DNA of 64,000 nt from Aquimarina brevivitae (GCF_004216895.1 NZ_SGXE01000001.1:1346208-1410207), one strand, 5' to 3'; counted from the stretch's first letter, positions 1 through 10,639 are shown. The notes: a model not told the origin generated them from the sequence alone. Numbers and translations: made by a program.

Positions 1-459
1 ATGTCCGAGTCAGAAACAGCCCAAGGTGTTACAGCAGCATTTAGTGATATATTTGGATTTTGGTATAATTTAGTATTTGCATTACTCATAATTGTATTTA
101 CATACTTTTATACAGCAATTACAGTACCAACCAATAAAATGGCAGATGACCTTAAAAGAAGCGGTGGTTTCATTCCGGGCATTAGACCAGGTTCTGAGAC
201 AGCAGAATATCTAGATAGGATTATGTCACAAATTACCTTACCCGGTTCTGTATTCTTAGCGGTTATAGCAATTTTTCCTGCTATAGCAGTAAAGTTATTA
301 AGTGTACAGCAAGGATGGGCACTGTTCTTTGGCGGAACGTCGTTGTTGATTATGGTAGGAGTTGCAATAGATACCATGCAGCAAGTAAATTCTTACTTGT
401 TGAATAGACATTACGATGGACTAATGAAAACTGGTAAAAACAGAAAAGCAGTAGCATAA
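1..459 (+). CDS. secY: Preprotein translocase subunit SecY, C-terminal part (5' end outside window)
   Basis: This is the last 152 residues of the channel-forming subunit of the Sec translocon in the inner membrane. Three hydrophobic segments are visible (about residues 19-40, 79-101 and 108-126 of this fragment), and the tail carries the SecY-type pattern [17 protein letters not shown] before a short basic end. The frame is open to base 1, so the ATG at 1 is an internal Met; family members are around 440 residues. The stop TAA overlaps the infA ATG by one base, and its place directly ahead of infA and the alpha-operon ribosomal genes is the classical order. Confidence 0.95.
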   Translation: MSESETAQGVTAAFSDIFGFWYNLVFALLIIVFTYFYTAITVPTNKMADDLKRSGGFIPGIRPGSETAEYLDRIMSQITLPGSVFLAVIAIFPAIAVKLLSVQQGWALFFGGTSLLIMVGVAIDTMQQVNSYLLNRHYDGLMKTGKNRKAVA

Positions 460-674
460 TGGCAAAACAACCAGCAATAGAACAAGATGGTAGTATTATT
501 GAAGCATTATCCAATGCAATGTTTCGTGTAGAACTTGAAAATGGGCACGTTGTAACGGCACACATCTCAGGGAAAATGCGAATGCATTATATCAAATTAC
601 TACCTGGAGACAAGGTAAAATTAGAAATGAGTCCTTATGATTTAACCAAGGCTCGTATAACGTATAGATACTAA
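459..674 (+). CDS. infA: Translation initiation factor IF-1
   Basis: IF-1 is a small OB-fold protein that binds the ribosomal A site during initiation. The 71-residue product has the standard length and motifs ([32 protein letters not shown], ending [12 protein letters not shown]). Its ATG overlaps the secY stop codon (TAATG), which suggests translational coupling. A 110-base gap with a promoter-like box follows before rpmJ. Confidence 0.97.
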   Translation: MAKQPAIEQDGSIIEALSNAMFRVELENGHVVTAHISGKMRMHYIKLLPGDKVKLEMSPYDLTKARITYRY

Positions 675-708
675 TCACAGAATAATTAGATAATTAAGAT
701 TTTTTTCT

Positions 709-716
709 TACTTTTG
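709..716 (+). promoter_or_regulatory. Bacteroidota-type -7 box upstream of rpmJ
   Basis: TACTTTTG is an exact fit to the Bacteroidota TAnnTTTG -7 element and lies in the infA-rpmJ gap, about 70 bases before rpmJ. No good -33 TTG is seen at the expected distance. It would be an internal promoter separating the alpha-operon genes from the secY-infA part. Confidence 0.45.
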
Positions 717-784
717 CAGGCTGAAAAAAACTTGTTATCGATTCTTCCTGGAGGATTTATCCAAAGGGTAAAAAAAATAGAAAG

Positions 785-901
785 ATGAAAGTAAGAGCAT
801 CAATAAAAAAGAGAAGTGCCGAGTGCAAAATTGTGCGTCGAAAAGGCCGACTTTACGTAATTAATAAAAAGAATCCTAGATTTAAACAAAGACAAGGGTA
901 A
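785..901 (+). CDS. rpmJ: 50S ribosomal protein L36 (bL36)
   Basis: A 38-residue reading frame starting [20 protein letters not shown] and ending NPRFKQRQG is ribosomal protein L36, a tiny zinc-binding-type protein of the large subunit. It ends at TAA 899-901, two bases before the rpsM ATG. Of the usual C-C-C-H zinc ligands only one Cys (position 14) is present, so this is the C-minus form that does not bind zinc. Its slot between infA and rpsM is the universal one. Confidence 0.95.
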   Translation: MKVRASIKKRSAECKIVRRKGRLYVINKKNPRFKQRQG

Positions 902-903
902 TT

Positions 904-1278
904 ATGGCTAGAATTGCAGGGGTAGATATACCTAAAAATAAACGTGGAGTTATAGCATTGACCTATATCTTCGGAATTGGAAAGAGTAGAGCTAAAGATA
1001 TTTTAGCAACTGCTAAAGTAGACGAAGACATTAAAGTATCTGATTGGGATGATGATCAGATCGGTAAAATTCGTGAAGCTGTAGGAGAATTCACTATAGA
1101 AGGTGAATTACGTTCTGAAGTTTCATTGAGTATCAAGCGTCTAATGGATATTGGATGTTACAGAGGTATTCGTCACAGAGCTGGATTACCATTAAGAGGT
1201 CAACGTACTAAGAACAACTCTAGGACACGTAAAGGAAGAAGAAAAACAGTTGCTAACAAGAAAAAAGCAACTAAATAA
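904..1278 (+). CDS. rpsM: 30S ribosomal protein S13 (uS13)
   Basis: S13 sits in the head of the small subunit and contacts tRNA and the B1 bridges. The 124-residue sequence begins [20 protein letters not shown], contains the S13 signature [18 protein letters not shown] and ends in a basic tail. It follows rpmJ by two bases and precedes rpsK by eight, so the genes are co-transcribed. Confidence 0.97.
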   Translation: MARIAGVDIPKNKRGVIALTYIFGIGKSRAKDILATAKVDEDIKVSDWDDDQIGKIREAVGEFTIEGELRSEVSLSIKRLMDIGCYRGIRHRAGLPLRGQRTKNNSRTRKGRRKTVANKKKATK

Positions 1279-1286
1279 TAAGTAGT

Positions 1287-1670
1287 ATGGCAAAGTCAAC
1301 TTCAAAAAAACGTAAAGTAATTGTTGAGTCAGTAGGAGAAGCACACGTAACCGCTTCTTTTAACAACATTATTATTTCGTTAACGAATAAAAAAGGAGAT
1401 GTTATATCTTGGTCTTCAGCTGGTAAAATGGGATTCAGAGGTTCTAAAAAGAACACTCCGTATGCTGCACAATTAGCTGCTGAGGATGCTGCTGCAGTGG
1501 CTTCAGAAGCAGGTCTTAAAAAAGTAAAAGTTTACGTAAAAGGACCTGGTAATGGAAGAGAGTCAGCAATTAGAACAATTCACAATGCAGGTATTGAGGT
1601 TACAGAAATTATCGATGTAACTCCATTACCACATAATGGATGTCGTCCTCCTAAAAGACGTAGAGTATAA
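1287..1670 (+). CDS. rpsK: 30S ribosomal protein S11 (uS11)
   Basis: S11 lies on the small-subunit platform. The 127-residue product shows the S11 hallmarks: [20 protein letters not shown], the [20 protein letters not shown] block and the C-terminal [13 protein letters not shown]. Length is typical. It is followed by a GC-rich hairpin and a structured leader before rpsD. Confidence 0.97.
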   Translation: MAKSTSKKRKVIVESVGEAHVTASFNNIIISLTNKKGDVISWSSAGKMGFRGSKKNTPYAAQLAAEDAAAVASEAGLKKVKVYVKGPGNGRESAIRTIHNAGIEVTEIIDVTPLPHNGCRPPKRRRV

Positions 1671-1678
1671 TAAAATAT

Positions 1679-1701
1679 ATCCCGGATCTCACGTTCGGGA
1701 T
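1679..1701 (+). terminator. Hairpin after rpsK (possible attenuator)
   Basis: ATCCCG (1679-1684) pairs with CGGGAT (1696-1701) around an 11-base loop, followed by CTTTTAAT. The stem is short and the T run weak, so it may be a partial terminator or a 3' end-protecting hairpin inside the operon rather than a full stop. Confidence 0.4.
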
Positions 1702-1729
1702 CTTTTAATATCTAAAGTAATCTAATAAC

Positions 1730-1780
1730 AGAGGGTTAACGATTATCGAAGGAAAGTGACCTTAATTCATAATCACCTCT
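1730..1780 (+). promoter_or_regulatory. Structured leader ahead of rpsD, candidate S4 autoregulatory element
   Basis: Three nested helices can be drawn by eye: AGAGG 1730-1734 with CCTCT 1776-1780; GATTAT 1741-1746 with ATAATC 1769-1774; AAGG 1749-1752 with CCTT 1760-1763, closing a 7-base loop. The structure ends 18 bases before the rpsD start. In many bacteria S4 represses its own operon through an mRNA structure; that this element does so is an inference. Confidence 0.45.
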
Positions 1781-1798
1781 ACAATTTAATTTAAAGAA

Positions 1799-2404
1799 AT
1801 GGCAAGATATACTGGTCCAAAGACAAAAATCGCTCGTAAGTTTGGAGAAGCGATTTTCGGAGACGATAAGTCTTTCGAAAAAAGAAATTACCCTCCTGGT
1901 CAACACGGAAACAACAGAAGGAGAGGAAAAAAGAGTGAATACGCTATCCAGTTAATGGAAAAGCAAAAAGCTAAATATACCTATGGTATACTAGAGCGTC
2001 AGTTCCGTAACCTTTTCGATAGAGCAACAAGAGCTCAGGGAATTACTGGTGAGGTTTTACTTCAATTATGTGAGTCTAGATTAGACAACGTAGTTTACAG
2101 AATGGGACTTTCAAACTCCAGAAGAGGAGCAAGACAGTTAGTATCTCATAGACACGTCACAGTAAACGGTGAATTGGTAAACATACCATCTTACCAGTTA
2201 AAAGCAGGTGATGTTGTAGGGGTAAGAGAAAAATCAAAGTCATTAGAGGTTATCGAAAATGCATTAGATGCAAGTAGCAATGTATACGAGTGGATAACTT
2301 TTAACAAGGATACAAAAGAAGGTACTTTTGTATCAGTTCCGGCAAGAGTGCAAATTCCGGAAAATATCAATGAGCAATTCATTGTCGAATTATACTCTAA
2401 ATAA
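1799..2404 (+). CDS. rpsD: 30S ribosomal protein S4 (uS4)
   Basis: S4 is a primary 16S rRNA-binding assembly protein. The 201-residue product starts [20 protein letters not shown], has the NYPPGQHG element and the S4 RNA-binding domain ([20 protein letters not shown], then [10 protein letters not shown], around residues 93-150). The length is normal for the phylum. A folded leader (1730-1780) lies just upstream, and rpoA begins 23 bases downstream. Confidence 0.97.
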   Translation: MARYTGPKTKIARKFGEAIFGDDKSFEKRNYPPGQHGNNRRRGKKSEYAIQLMEKQKAKYTYGILERQFRNLFDRATRAQGITGEVLLQLCESRLDNVVYRMGLSNSRRGARQLVSHRHVTVNGELVNIPSYQLKAGDVVGVREKSKSLEVIENALDASSNVYEWITFNKDTKEGTFVSVPARVQIPENINEQFIVELYSK

Positions 2405-2427
2405 TAACTCTTAGAAGAAACAACAAC

Positions 2428-3420
2428 ATGGCAATATTAAATTTTCAGAAGCCCGATAAAGTTATCATGATCGACTCCACAGAGTTCGATGGTAAATTTG
2501 AATTTAGACCATTAGAGCCTGGATATGGATTAACAGTTGGTAACGCTTTGCGAAGAGTTTTGCTATCTTCTTTAGAGGGATTCGCTATTACTTCATTACG
2601 TATTGAAGGAGTGGATCACGAGTTTTCTACAATATCTGGTGTCGTAGAAGATGTTACTGAAATTATCTTAAATCTAAAACAAGTTCGATTTAAAAGACAA
2701 ATCGAAGATGTAGATAATGAGTCAGTAACTATTTCGATATCAGGACAGGAGCAGCTTACTGCTGGAGATTTTCAAAAATTTATTTCAGGTTTTCAGGTAC
2801 TAAATCCAGATTTAGTAATCTGTAATATGGATAAAAAGGTGGCCTTAAACTTAGAGATTACAATCGAAAAGGGTAGAGGTTACGTTCCTGCTGAAGAAAA
2901 TAAAAAAGCGAATGCTCCAATCGGTACTATATTTACAGATTCTATCTATACACCGATCAAAAATGTAAAATATAGCATAGAAAACTATCGTGTAGAGCAA
3001 AAAACAGACTACGAAAAATTAGTTTTTGAGATCGTAACAGATGGTTCAATTCATCCTAAAGATGCATTAACAGAAGCGGCTAAAATATTGATCCACCACT
3101 TTATGTTATTCTCTGACGAAAGAATTACACTTGAAGCGGATGAGATAGCGCAAACTGAAACATATGATGAAGAGTCTTTACATATGAGACAGTTGCTTAA
3201 AACTAAATTGATCGATATGGATCTTTCTGTACGTGCCTTAAACTGCTTAAAAGCAGCAGAGGTAGATACGTTAGGAGATCTTGTATCTTACAATAAAAAT
3301 GACCTGATGAAGTTCCGTAACTTTGGTAAAAAGTCTTTAACTGAGCTTGAAGAGCTTGTAAACGTTAAAGGTTTAAACTTTGGTATGGACTTATCAAAAT
3401 ACAAATTAGATAAAGACTAA
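2428..3420 (+). CDS. rpoA: DNA-directed RNA polymerase subunit alpha
   Basis: The alpha subunit dimerises to nucleate RNA polymerase assembly, and its C-terminal domain contacts UP elements and activators. The 330-residue product has the N-terminal domain ([20 protein letters not shown] near residues 31-50) and the C-terminal helix-hairpin-helix domain ([36 protein letters not shown]) joined by an acidic linker. It sits between rpsD and rplQ as in nearly all bacteria. Confidence 0.97.
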   Translation: MAILNFQKPDKVIMIDSTEFDGKFEFRPLEPGYGLTVGNALRRVLLSSLEGFAITSLRIEGVDHEFSTISGVVEDVTEIILNLKQVRFKRQIEDVDNESVTISISGQEQLTAGDFQKFISGFQVLNPDLVICNMDKKVALNLEITIEKGRGYVPAEENKKANAPIGTIFTDSIYTPIKNVKYSIENYRVEQKTDYEKLVFEIVTDGSIHPKDALTEAAKILIHHFMLFSDERITLEADEIAQTETYDEESLHMRQLLKTKLIDMDLSVRALNCLKAAEVDTLGDLVSYNKNDLMKFRNFGKKSLTELEELVNVKGLNFGMDLSKYKLDKD

Positions 3421-3481
3421 TACGGCATAGTTTGCTCCTCATAAAGAGTAGAGGCAAGATGTCGATTAAACTAGAAATGTC

Positions 3482-3985
3482 ATGAGACACGGAAAAAAAG
3501 TAAATCACCTAGGTAGAAAAACAGCACATCGCAAGGCGATGTTAGCTAACATGGCTTGTTCTTTAATTGAGCATAAGCGAATTAATACAACGGTAGCTAA
3601 AGCAAAAGCTTTAAAGCAGTTTGTAGAGCCATTAGTTACTAAAGCTAAAACAGAAAACAATGATACCACTGCAGCTTCTACACACAATAGAAGAATAGTG
3701 TTTAGCAAACTTAGAAACAAGTATGCGGTTAGTGAGTTGTTTGGTGATGTAGCACAAAAGGTAGGTGATCGTCCAGGAGGATATACCAGAATTATTAAAT
3801 TAGGAAATCGATTAGGAGATAATGCTGATATGGCGATGATCGAATTAGTTGATTTCAATGAAATCTATAACGCTGGTAAGCCTGCTAAGAAGAAGTCAAC
3901 ACGAAGAGGAAGAAGAAAAAAGTCTGATGATGCTAAACCAGAAGCGTCAAAAGCAGAGACTTCTAAATCTGAAGAAGAGGAATAA
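3482..3985 (+). CDS. rplQ: 50S ribosomal protein L17 (bL17) with charged C-terminal tail
   Basis: L17 is a large-subunit protein near the exit tunnel. Residues 1-120 are the conserved domain ([54 protein letters not shown]). About 40 further residues are rich in Lys, Arg, Ser and Glu ([16 protein letters not shown] onward), an extension common in this phylum and absent from E. coli L17. It closes the operon; a strong terminator follows. Confidence 0.96.
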   Translation: MRHGKKVNHLGRKTAHRKAMLANMACSLIEHKRINTTVAKAKALKQFVEPLVTKAKTENNDTTAASTHNRRIVFSKLRNKYAVSELFGDVAQKVGDRPGGYTRIIKLGNRLGDNADMAMIELVDFNEIYNAGKPAKKKSTRRGRRKKSDDAKPEASKAETSKSEEEE

Positions 3986-4012
3986 ATGATAAAATGTGAA
4001 TTACACATATTT

Positions 4013-4050
4013 AAAAAAGGATAAGCGTTCATCGTTTATCCTTTTTTTTT
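4013..4050 (+). terminator. Rho-independent terminator after rplQ
   Basis: AAGGATAAGCG pairs with CGTTTATCCTT around loop TTCAT, followed by a run of nine T. It ends the ribosomal/rpoA operon. Confidence 0.9.
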
Positions 4051-4114
4051 AATTAATACATACATTGAAAGGTTTTGTTTCTACCTTTATAGAAGCATTA
4101 AATTATACACGGTT

Positions 4115-5230
4115 ATGAAATATCAATCTCGAAAAAAAGCAATTGTATTACTGGCGGACGGTACTATTTTTTATGGTAAGGCTGTAGGAAAAGAAGGAAC
4201 AGCATTTGGAGAAGTGTGTTTTAACACTGGTATGACAGGATACCAGGAGATTTTCACGGACCCTTCTTACTATGGTCAGTTGATGGTAACAACGAATGCA
4301 CATATTGGTAACTACGGAACAAATGAGGATGAAGTTGAATCGGATTCTATTAAAATTGCCGGTCTTATCGTTAAAAACTTTAGTTACGTTTATTCAAGAG
4401 AAAACGCGGAGGGATCCCTAGAAACTTTTCTTGAAAAAAATAACTTACTCGCTATTTCAGATGTAGATACCAGAGCATTGGTAAGTTATATTAGAGAAAA
4501 TGGTGCAATGAATGCCTTAATCTCTACTGAGATTGATGATATTGATAAATTGAAAAAAGATCTTGCAGCAGTGCCGGATATGAACGGACTTGAACTCGCC
4601 TCTAAGGTGTCAACAAAAGAACCTTACTTTTTTGGTAATCCAGAAGCAAAATATAAAGTGTCAGCCTTAGATCTAGGGATTAAAAAGAACATTTTAAGAA
4701 ATTTGGCAAAACGAGATGTGTATGTAAAAGTGTTTCCTTATGATGCATCATTTGAAGAAATGAGCGAATGGAATCCTGATGGATATTTCTTATCAAACGG
4801 GCCAGGGGATCCAGAACCTTTAAAACAAGTGATCGATACCGCTAAAGAGATCATCGCAAAAGATTTACCGCTGTTTGGGATTTGTCTAGGTCATCAAATT
4901 ATTGCTCTAGCTAATGGTATTAGTACTTTCAAAATGCATCACGGGCATAGAGGAATAAACCACCCTGTAAAGAACTTAATTACTGGTAAAGGAGAAATTA
5001 CATCGCAAAACCACGGTTTCTCTATTAACCGAGAAGAAACAGAAGAGAATCCAGAATTAGAAATGACTCACCTACATTTAAATGATGATACCGTGATGGG
5101 TATTAAGATGAAAAATAAAAATTGCTTTTCTGTACAATACCACCCAGAAGCTGGCCCAGGGCCAAATGATGCAGTGTACCTATTTGATCAGTTTATTGAC
5201 AATATGAGTGCTGCAAAGGTATCAGTATAG
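4115..5230 (+). CDS. carA: Carbamoyl-phosphate synthase small subunit (glutaminase)
   Basis: CarA hydrolyses glutamine and channels ammonia to CarB to make carbamoyl phosphate for pyrimidine and arginine synthesis. The 371-residue product has an N-terminal CarA domain (GEVCFNTGMTGYQEIFTDPS) and a class I glutamine amidotransferase domain with nucleophile Cys in LFGICLGHQII and the His/Glu pair in QYHPEAGPGP. Adjacent SNGPGDPEP fits the family. carB is not in the window. A TACCTTTA box just upstream is a near match to the -7 consensus. Confidence 0.96.
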   Translation: MKYQSRKKAIVLLADGTIFYGKAVGKEGTAFGEVCFNTGMTGYQEIFTDPSYYGQLMVTTNAHIGNYGTNEDEVESDSIKIAGLIVKNFSYVYSRENAEGSLETFLEKNNLLAISDVDTRALVSYIRENGAMNALISTEIDDIDKLKKDLAAVPDMNGLELASKVSTKEPYFFGNPEAKYKVSALDLGIKKNILRNLAKRDVYVKVFPYDASFEEMSEWNPDGYFLSNGPGDPEPLKQVIDTAKEIIAKDLPLFGICLGHQIIALANGISTFKMHHGHRGINHPVKNLITGKGEITSQNHGFSINREETEENPELEMTHLHLNDDTVMGIKMKNKNCFSVQYHPEAGPGPNDAVYLFDQFIDNMSAAKVSV

Positions 5231-5273
5231 GAGTTATTTTAGCATACGAATTATAGGTAAACAACGAATAGGC

Positions 5274-5299
5274 AAGAGCACTTTTAACGAGGTGCTCTT
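5274..5299 (+). terminator. Hairpin after carA
   Basis: AAGAGCAC (5274-5281) pairs perfectly with GTGCTCTT (5292-5299) around a 10-base loop. There is no long T run, so it could be a weak terminator or an RNA-stabilising hairpin in the carA-eno gap. Confidence 0.55.
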
Positions 5300-5410
5300 C
5301 CTATAACGTTATAGTTTATAAATCTTGCTTTTTTCTATTAAATCATAAATAAATTAAGGGTTTTTCAAGGGCGTTAAAATTTTAGCGTTTTGTATATTGC
5401 ATAGAATTAA

Positions 5411-6727
<1,317 letters not shown>

Positions 6728-6747
6728 CCAAAATTTTACAGTTTGAT

Positions 6748-6778
6748 AAAGAGAGTTAGGAGTAACTCTCTTTTTTTT
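6748..6778 (+). terminator. Rho-independent terminator after eno
   Basis: AAAGAGAGTTA pairs with TAACTCTCTTT around GGAG, with a run of T directly following. Confidence 0.9.
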
Positions 6779-6899
6779 GTCATTTATGCTATAAAATTCA
6801 CTTTTCCAATAAAATTGGCATCGTGATTAATAATATATTAACAGTATATTTCTTAATTTAGCAGACCTTTTAAAAATAGTAAAAACTCTATAAATAGAT

Positions 6900-8186
6900 A
6901 TGTCAAAAACAGCAACGTTAGAAATAGACGGTAAAAAATATGAGTTTCCGGTTATTAAGGGAACAGAAGATGAATACGGAATTGATATTAAAACATTACG
7001 AAGCGATTCCGGTGGTATAATTACAATTGATCCAGGTTATAAAAATACAGGAAGTTGTGAGAGTGCTATAACTTTTCTTGATGGAGAGAAAGGAATCTTG
7101 AGATACCGAGGATATTCTATTGAAGAGTTAGCGGAAAAGGCAGACTTTTTAGAGGTAGCCTATCTACTTATTTTTGGTGAATTACCAACCAAAGCGCAAT
7201 TGGATAAATTTAATAATGATATCAAGGAGCAGTCAGAGGTAGATGAGGACATGAAAAAGATCCTTGATGGTTTTCCAAAGACCGCTCATCCAATGGGTGT
7301 ATTGTCTTCTTTGACTAGTGCGTTGATAGCGTTCAATCCATCATCTGTTGACGTTAGTTCTGAGGAAGCAATGTACAAAGCCATCGTTAAAATTATGGCT
7401 AAATTCCCAGTCTTAGCGGCGTGGACGATGAGAAAAATTAAAGGGTTACCCTTGGACTATGGTGATGATTCTTTAGGGTATGTAGAGAATTTCCATAAGA
7501 TGATGCTGTCTAAACCGAATAAAGGCTATGAGGCTAATCAGATCGTATATGATGCTTTAGATAAACTATTAATCTTACACGCAGATCACGAACAAAACTG
7601 CTCTACCTCTACGGTGCGGATAGTTGGATCTTCTCACGCTGGTTTATTTGCATCGCTTTCTGCTGGTATTTCAGCATTATGGGGACCACTTCATGGAGGT
7701 GCAAACCAAGCGGTAATTGAAATGTTAGAAGCTATTAAAGCAGATGGAGGAGATACCGCAAAATATATAGCAAAAGCAAAAGACAAGAACGATCCGTTTA
7801 GGTTAATGGGATTCGGACATCGAGTTTATAAGAACTTTGATCCTAGAGCAAAGATTATCAAAACAGCAGCAGAGGAAGTATTAGGTGATCTAGGAATAGA
7901 AGATCCTGTACTAGATATTGCCAAAGGATTGGCTGATGTAGCCTTAAACGATGAATACTTTGTAAGTAGAAAATTATATCCAAATGTTGATTTCTATTCC
8001 GGTATAATTTACAGAGCATTAGGTATACCAACAGAAATGTTTACCGTAATGTTTGCGGTTGGTAGATTACCAGGCTGGATTGCTCAATGGAGAGAGATGA
8101 GACTTAGAAAAGAACCAATTGGTAGACCAAGACAAATATATATAGGTGAAAATCATAGAGATTTTAAACCAATTGATCAAAGATAA
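6900..8186 (+). CDS. gltA: Citrate synthase
   Basis: This enzyme condenses acetyl-CoA and oxaloacetate in the first TCA-cycle step. The 428-residue product is the long hexameric-type citrate synthase: N-terminal beta-rich part (LEIDGKKYEFPVIKGTEDE), ILRYRGYSIEELAE, substrate histidines in LHADHEQNCSTSTVR and FGHRVYKNFDPRA, and catalytic Asp in NVDFYSGIIYRALGIP. It has its own terminator. Confidence 0.97.
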   Translation: MSKTATLEIDGKKYEFPVIKGTEDEYGIDIKTLRSDSGGIITIDPGYKNTGSCESAITFLDGEKGILRYRGYSIEELAEKADFLEVAYLLIFGELPTKAQLDKFNNDIKEQSEVDEDMKKILDGFPKTAHPMGVLSSLTSALIAFNPSSVDVSSEEAMYKAIVKIMAKFPVLAAWTMRKIKGLPLDYGDDSLGYVENFHKMMLSKPNKGYEANQIVYDALDKLLILHADHEQNCSTSTVRIVGSSHAGLFASLSAGISALWGPLHGGANQAVIEMLEAIKADGGDTAKYIAKAKDKNDPFRLMGFGHRVYKNFDPRAKIIKTAAEEVLGDLGIEDPVLDIAKGLADVALNDEYFVSRKLYPNVDFYSGIIYRALGIPTEMFTVMFAVGRLPGWIAQWREMRLRKEPIGRPRQIYIGENHRDFKPIDQR

Positions 8187-8195
8187 TTGAATACT

Positions 8196-8226
8196 AAAAA
8201 GGTGATGTTTTAACATCGCCTTTTTT
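8196..8226 (+). terminator. Rho-independent terminator after gltA
   Basis: AAAAGGTGATGT pairs with ACATCGCCTTTT (one G.U) around TTTA, followed by T residues. Confidence 0.88.
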
Positions 8227-8329
8227 ATGAGTTTTGAATTCGTAATCATCCAACCTTGGCTTGGATTAGTGAATTGTCAACAAAGACATATTTTTATTGA
8301 ATAATATTAGATTTAAGCTAAGGTCTATT

Positions 8330-8337
8330 TATATTTG
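8330..8337 (+). promoter_or_regulatory. -7 box ahead of the amidinohydrolase pair
   Basis: TATATTTG is an exact TAnnTTTG match about 28 bases before the proposed TTG start at 8366. No -33 TTG lies at the usual spacing. Its position supports a translation start close to 8363-8366 rather than at a downstream ATG. Confidence 0.5.
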
Positions 8338-8365
8338 CTTCTAATAAGAATAAAGTAAATTTATT

Positions 8366-9280
8366 TTGAAGCTGAATATAAATAATGAAACCTCACGCTT
8401 GAGAGCGGTAGTTCTGGGTACTGCAAAAAGTAATGGTCCTGCACCAACTATCGAGGAGGCTTATGACCCTAAATCTATTGAACATATCAAAGCGGGTACT
8501 TATCCGACAGAAGAGGATATGACCGCAGAGATGGCGGCTGTGGCTTCAGTACTTAAAAAGTATGACGTAAAGGTGTATCGACCAGAAGTAATATCAGACT
8601 ATAATCAAATTTTCGCAAGAGATATTGCTGTAGTTATTGAAGATAAGTTTATTAAAGCTAATATTCTTCCGGATCGCGAAAAAGAGATAAAAGCAATACA
8701 GTATGTGATCGATGAGATCGATCCTAAAAAGGTTTTTAAAGCTCCTTCTGAAGATATCCATTTTGAAGGTGGAGATATCATGATTCATAATGATTATATC
8801 TTTATAGGGACGTATAAGGGAGAGGATTATAGCGACTGTATTGTGGCCAGAACCAATATGAAAGGTGTGGACTATATAAAAGGTTTATTTCCTCATAAAA
8901 AGGTTATTGAGTTTGATTTGAATAAATCGATGACAGACCCTAGAAGCAATGCATTGCATTTAGACTGTTGTTTTCAGCCTGTAGGAGTAAATAAAGCAAT
9001 TATTCATAAAGAAGGATTTAGAAATCCTAAGGATTATGAGTTTTTAGTAGATCTTTTTGGGATGGAAAACCTTTTTCATATTGACAAAAATGAAATGTAT
9101 AGTATGTGCTCTAATATTTTTTCCATTGCTGAAGATGTAGTGATATCCGAGCAAAATTTTAAAAGATTAAATGCGTGGTTGTCAAAAAACGGAATTAAAG
9201 TTGAAGAAGTACCCTATGCAGAAATTGCTAAGCAAGAAGGACTGTTACGTTGTTCTACGATGCCTTTAATAAGAGATTAA
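8366..9280 (+). CDS. Dimethylarginine dimethylaminohydrolase-like / arginine deiminase-family hydrolase (TTG start)
   Basis: A 304-residue member of the amidinotransferase/arginine deiminase superfamily, enzymes that attack guanidinium groups with an active-site Cys. Visible motifs are FARDIAVVIED (about 90-100), HFEGGDIMIHND (acidic substrate/catalytic region) and the C-terminal nucleophile context LLRCSTMPLIRD (Cys about 296). No ATG lies near the conserved N-terminus (KLNINNETSRLRAVVLGTA); TTG 8366 or ATT 8363 must start it. The exact substrate (methylarginine, arginine or citrulline) cannot be read from sequence. It abuts the next gene with no gap. Confidence 0.8.
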   Translation: MKLNINNETSRLRAVVLGTAKSNGPAPTIEEAYDPKSIEHIKAGTYPTEEDMTAEMAAVASVLKKYDVKVYRPEVISDYNQIFARDIAVVIEDKFIKANILPDREKEIKAIQYVIDEIDPKKVFKAPSEDIHFEGGDIMIHNDYIFIGTYKGEDYSDCIVARTNMKGVDYIKGLFPHKKVIEFDLNKSMTDPRSNALHLDCCFQPVGVNKAIIHKEGFRNPKDYEFLVDLFGMENLFHIDKNEMYSMCSNIFSIAEDVVISEQNFKRLNAWLSKNGIKVEEVPYAEIAKQEGLLRCSTMPLIRD

Positions 9281-10213
9281 ATGAAACAAGTTACCAATAC
9301 CATATTAATGATCAGACCAGTTCAGTTCAGAATGAATGAACAAACTGCTGTAAATAATTATTATCAAGCAGCGTCTGATATATCTAGCACTCAAGCGAAT
9401 GAGCAGGCCGAAAAAGAATTCGATGCTTTTGTAGACACGCTTAAACGTAAAGGAGTTAATGTAATTGTAGAAAACGATGATCCAAATCAAGATACACCAG
9501 ACTCTATATTTCCTAATAACTGGATCTCCTTTCATAACAATGGTGATATTGCATTGTACCCAATGTTTGCACCTAATAGAAGGCAAGAGCGAAGGTTAGA
9601 GGTGTTGAAACAAGTTGAAGACCAAGGTTTCTTGATAAAAAACATTGTAGATTATACCGCAGCTGAGGAGGATGATATTTTCTTAGAAGGTACTGGAAGT
9701 TTAGTGTTGGATAGAGTTCATAAAAAAGCATATTGCGCACTGTCACCTAGAGCCGACGAAGAGTTGTTAATTGAATTTTGCGAAGATTTTGAATACACAC
9801 CAGTAATCTTTACGGCTTACCAAACGGTGGATGGTAAACGATTACCTATATATCACACTAATGTAATGATGGGTCTAGGTGAAACCTTTGCTTTAGTATG
9901 TTTAGATGCAATTGATGATAAAAAGGAAAGGAAAAATCTTGTCAATCATATTAAAGGAGACGGAAAAGAGCTTATAGCACTTTCTGAGGAGCAGATTAAT
10001 AACTTTGCAGGCAATGTATTACAAGTTATCGGTGCAGATGACATCAGGTACTTGGTGATGTCTACAGCTGCATACAACGCACTTACAGAAGAACAAAAAA
10101 AGAATATTCAAAAACATTGTCAAATAGTGCATAGCGACCTTTCTACTATAGAAACTTTGGGCGGAGGTAGTGCTAGATGTATGATGGCAGAGGTGTTTTT
10201 ACCTAAAGAATAA
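9281..10213 (+). CDS. ctlX: Citrulline-utilisation hydrolase CtlX-like amidinohydrolase
   Basis: A second superfamily member of 310 residues, starting on the base after the previous stop codon. It carries IFPNNWISFHNNG, the ILEGTGS-type acid motif (IFLEGTGSLVLDR), the histidine motif IYHTNVMMGLGE, and the nucleophile region GGGSARCMMAEVFLP (Cys about 300). This is the pattern of CtlX-type proteins annotated as citrulline/arginine hydrolases. Co-translation with the preceding enzyme suggests successive or alternative guanidino/ureido hydrolysis, which is an inference. Confidence 0.8.
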   Translation: MKQVTNTILMIRPVQFRMNEQTAVNNYYQAASDISSTQANEQAEKEFDAFVDTLKRKGVNVIVENDDPNQDTPDSIFPNNWISFHNNGDIALYPMFAPNRRQERRLEVLKQVEDQGFLIKNIVDYTAAEEDDIFLEGTGSLVLDRVHKKAYCALSPRADEELLIEFCEDFEYTPVIFTAYQTVDGKRLPIYHTNVMMGLGETFALVCLDAIDDKKERKNLVNHIKGDGKELIALSEEQINNFAGNVLQVIGADDIRYLVMSTAAYNALTEEQKKNIQKHCQIVHSDLSTIETLGGGSARCMMAEVFLPKE

Positions 10214-10223
10214 TTAAAACGCT

Positions 10224-10631
10224 ATGCTTTCTAAAAAAACTAAATATGGACTGAAAGCGCTAACTTATATCGCCAGGAAAGAATCGGATTCTCCTGTGTT
10301 GATATCAGAAATCGCGAAGCAAGAGCATATTTCGCAAAAGTTTTTAGAAAGCATTTTACTTACCTTACGCAAAAATGGTTTTTTAGGGTCTAAAAAAGGC
10401 AAAGGCGGAGGGTATTATCTCATTAAAGAACCTGAAGAAATTAATATGGCTTCAGTTATACGTGTCTTGGAAGGCCCTATTGCAATGCTGCCTTGTGTGA
10501 GTCTCAACTTCTATGAAAAATGCGATGACTGTCCTGATGAAGAAAGCTGCGCAGTACATGGATTAATGATAGAGGTAAGGGATAATACGCTTAGGGTGCT
10601 AGAGAATAAAACGTTAGCGGATTTTAAGTAA
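10224..10631 (+). CDS. Rrf2-family transcriptional regulator
   Basis: A 135-residue winged-helix protein of the Rrf2 family (MLSKKTKYGLKALTYIARKE; recognition region ISQKFLESILLTLRKNGFL; wing KGKGGGYYL). Four cysteines follow the helix (C91, C100, C103, C109; CDDCPDEESC), where IscR/NsrR-type members bind an Fe-S cluster, so redox, iron or NO sensing is possible. It is ten bases behind the ctlX-like gene and probably in the same operon, making it a candidate regulator of that pair. It is convergent with the CpcT-like gene, only 8 bases apart. Confidence 0.88.
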   Translation: MLSKKTKYGLKALTYIARKESDSPVLISEIAKQEHISQKFLESILLTLRKNGFLGSKKGKGGGYYLIKEPEEINMASVIRVLEGPIAMLPCVSLNFYEKCDDCPDEESCAVHGLMIEVRDNTLRVLENKTLADFK

Positions 10632-10639
10632 AAAAATAC

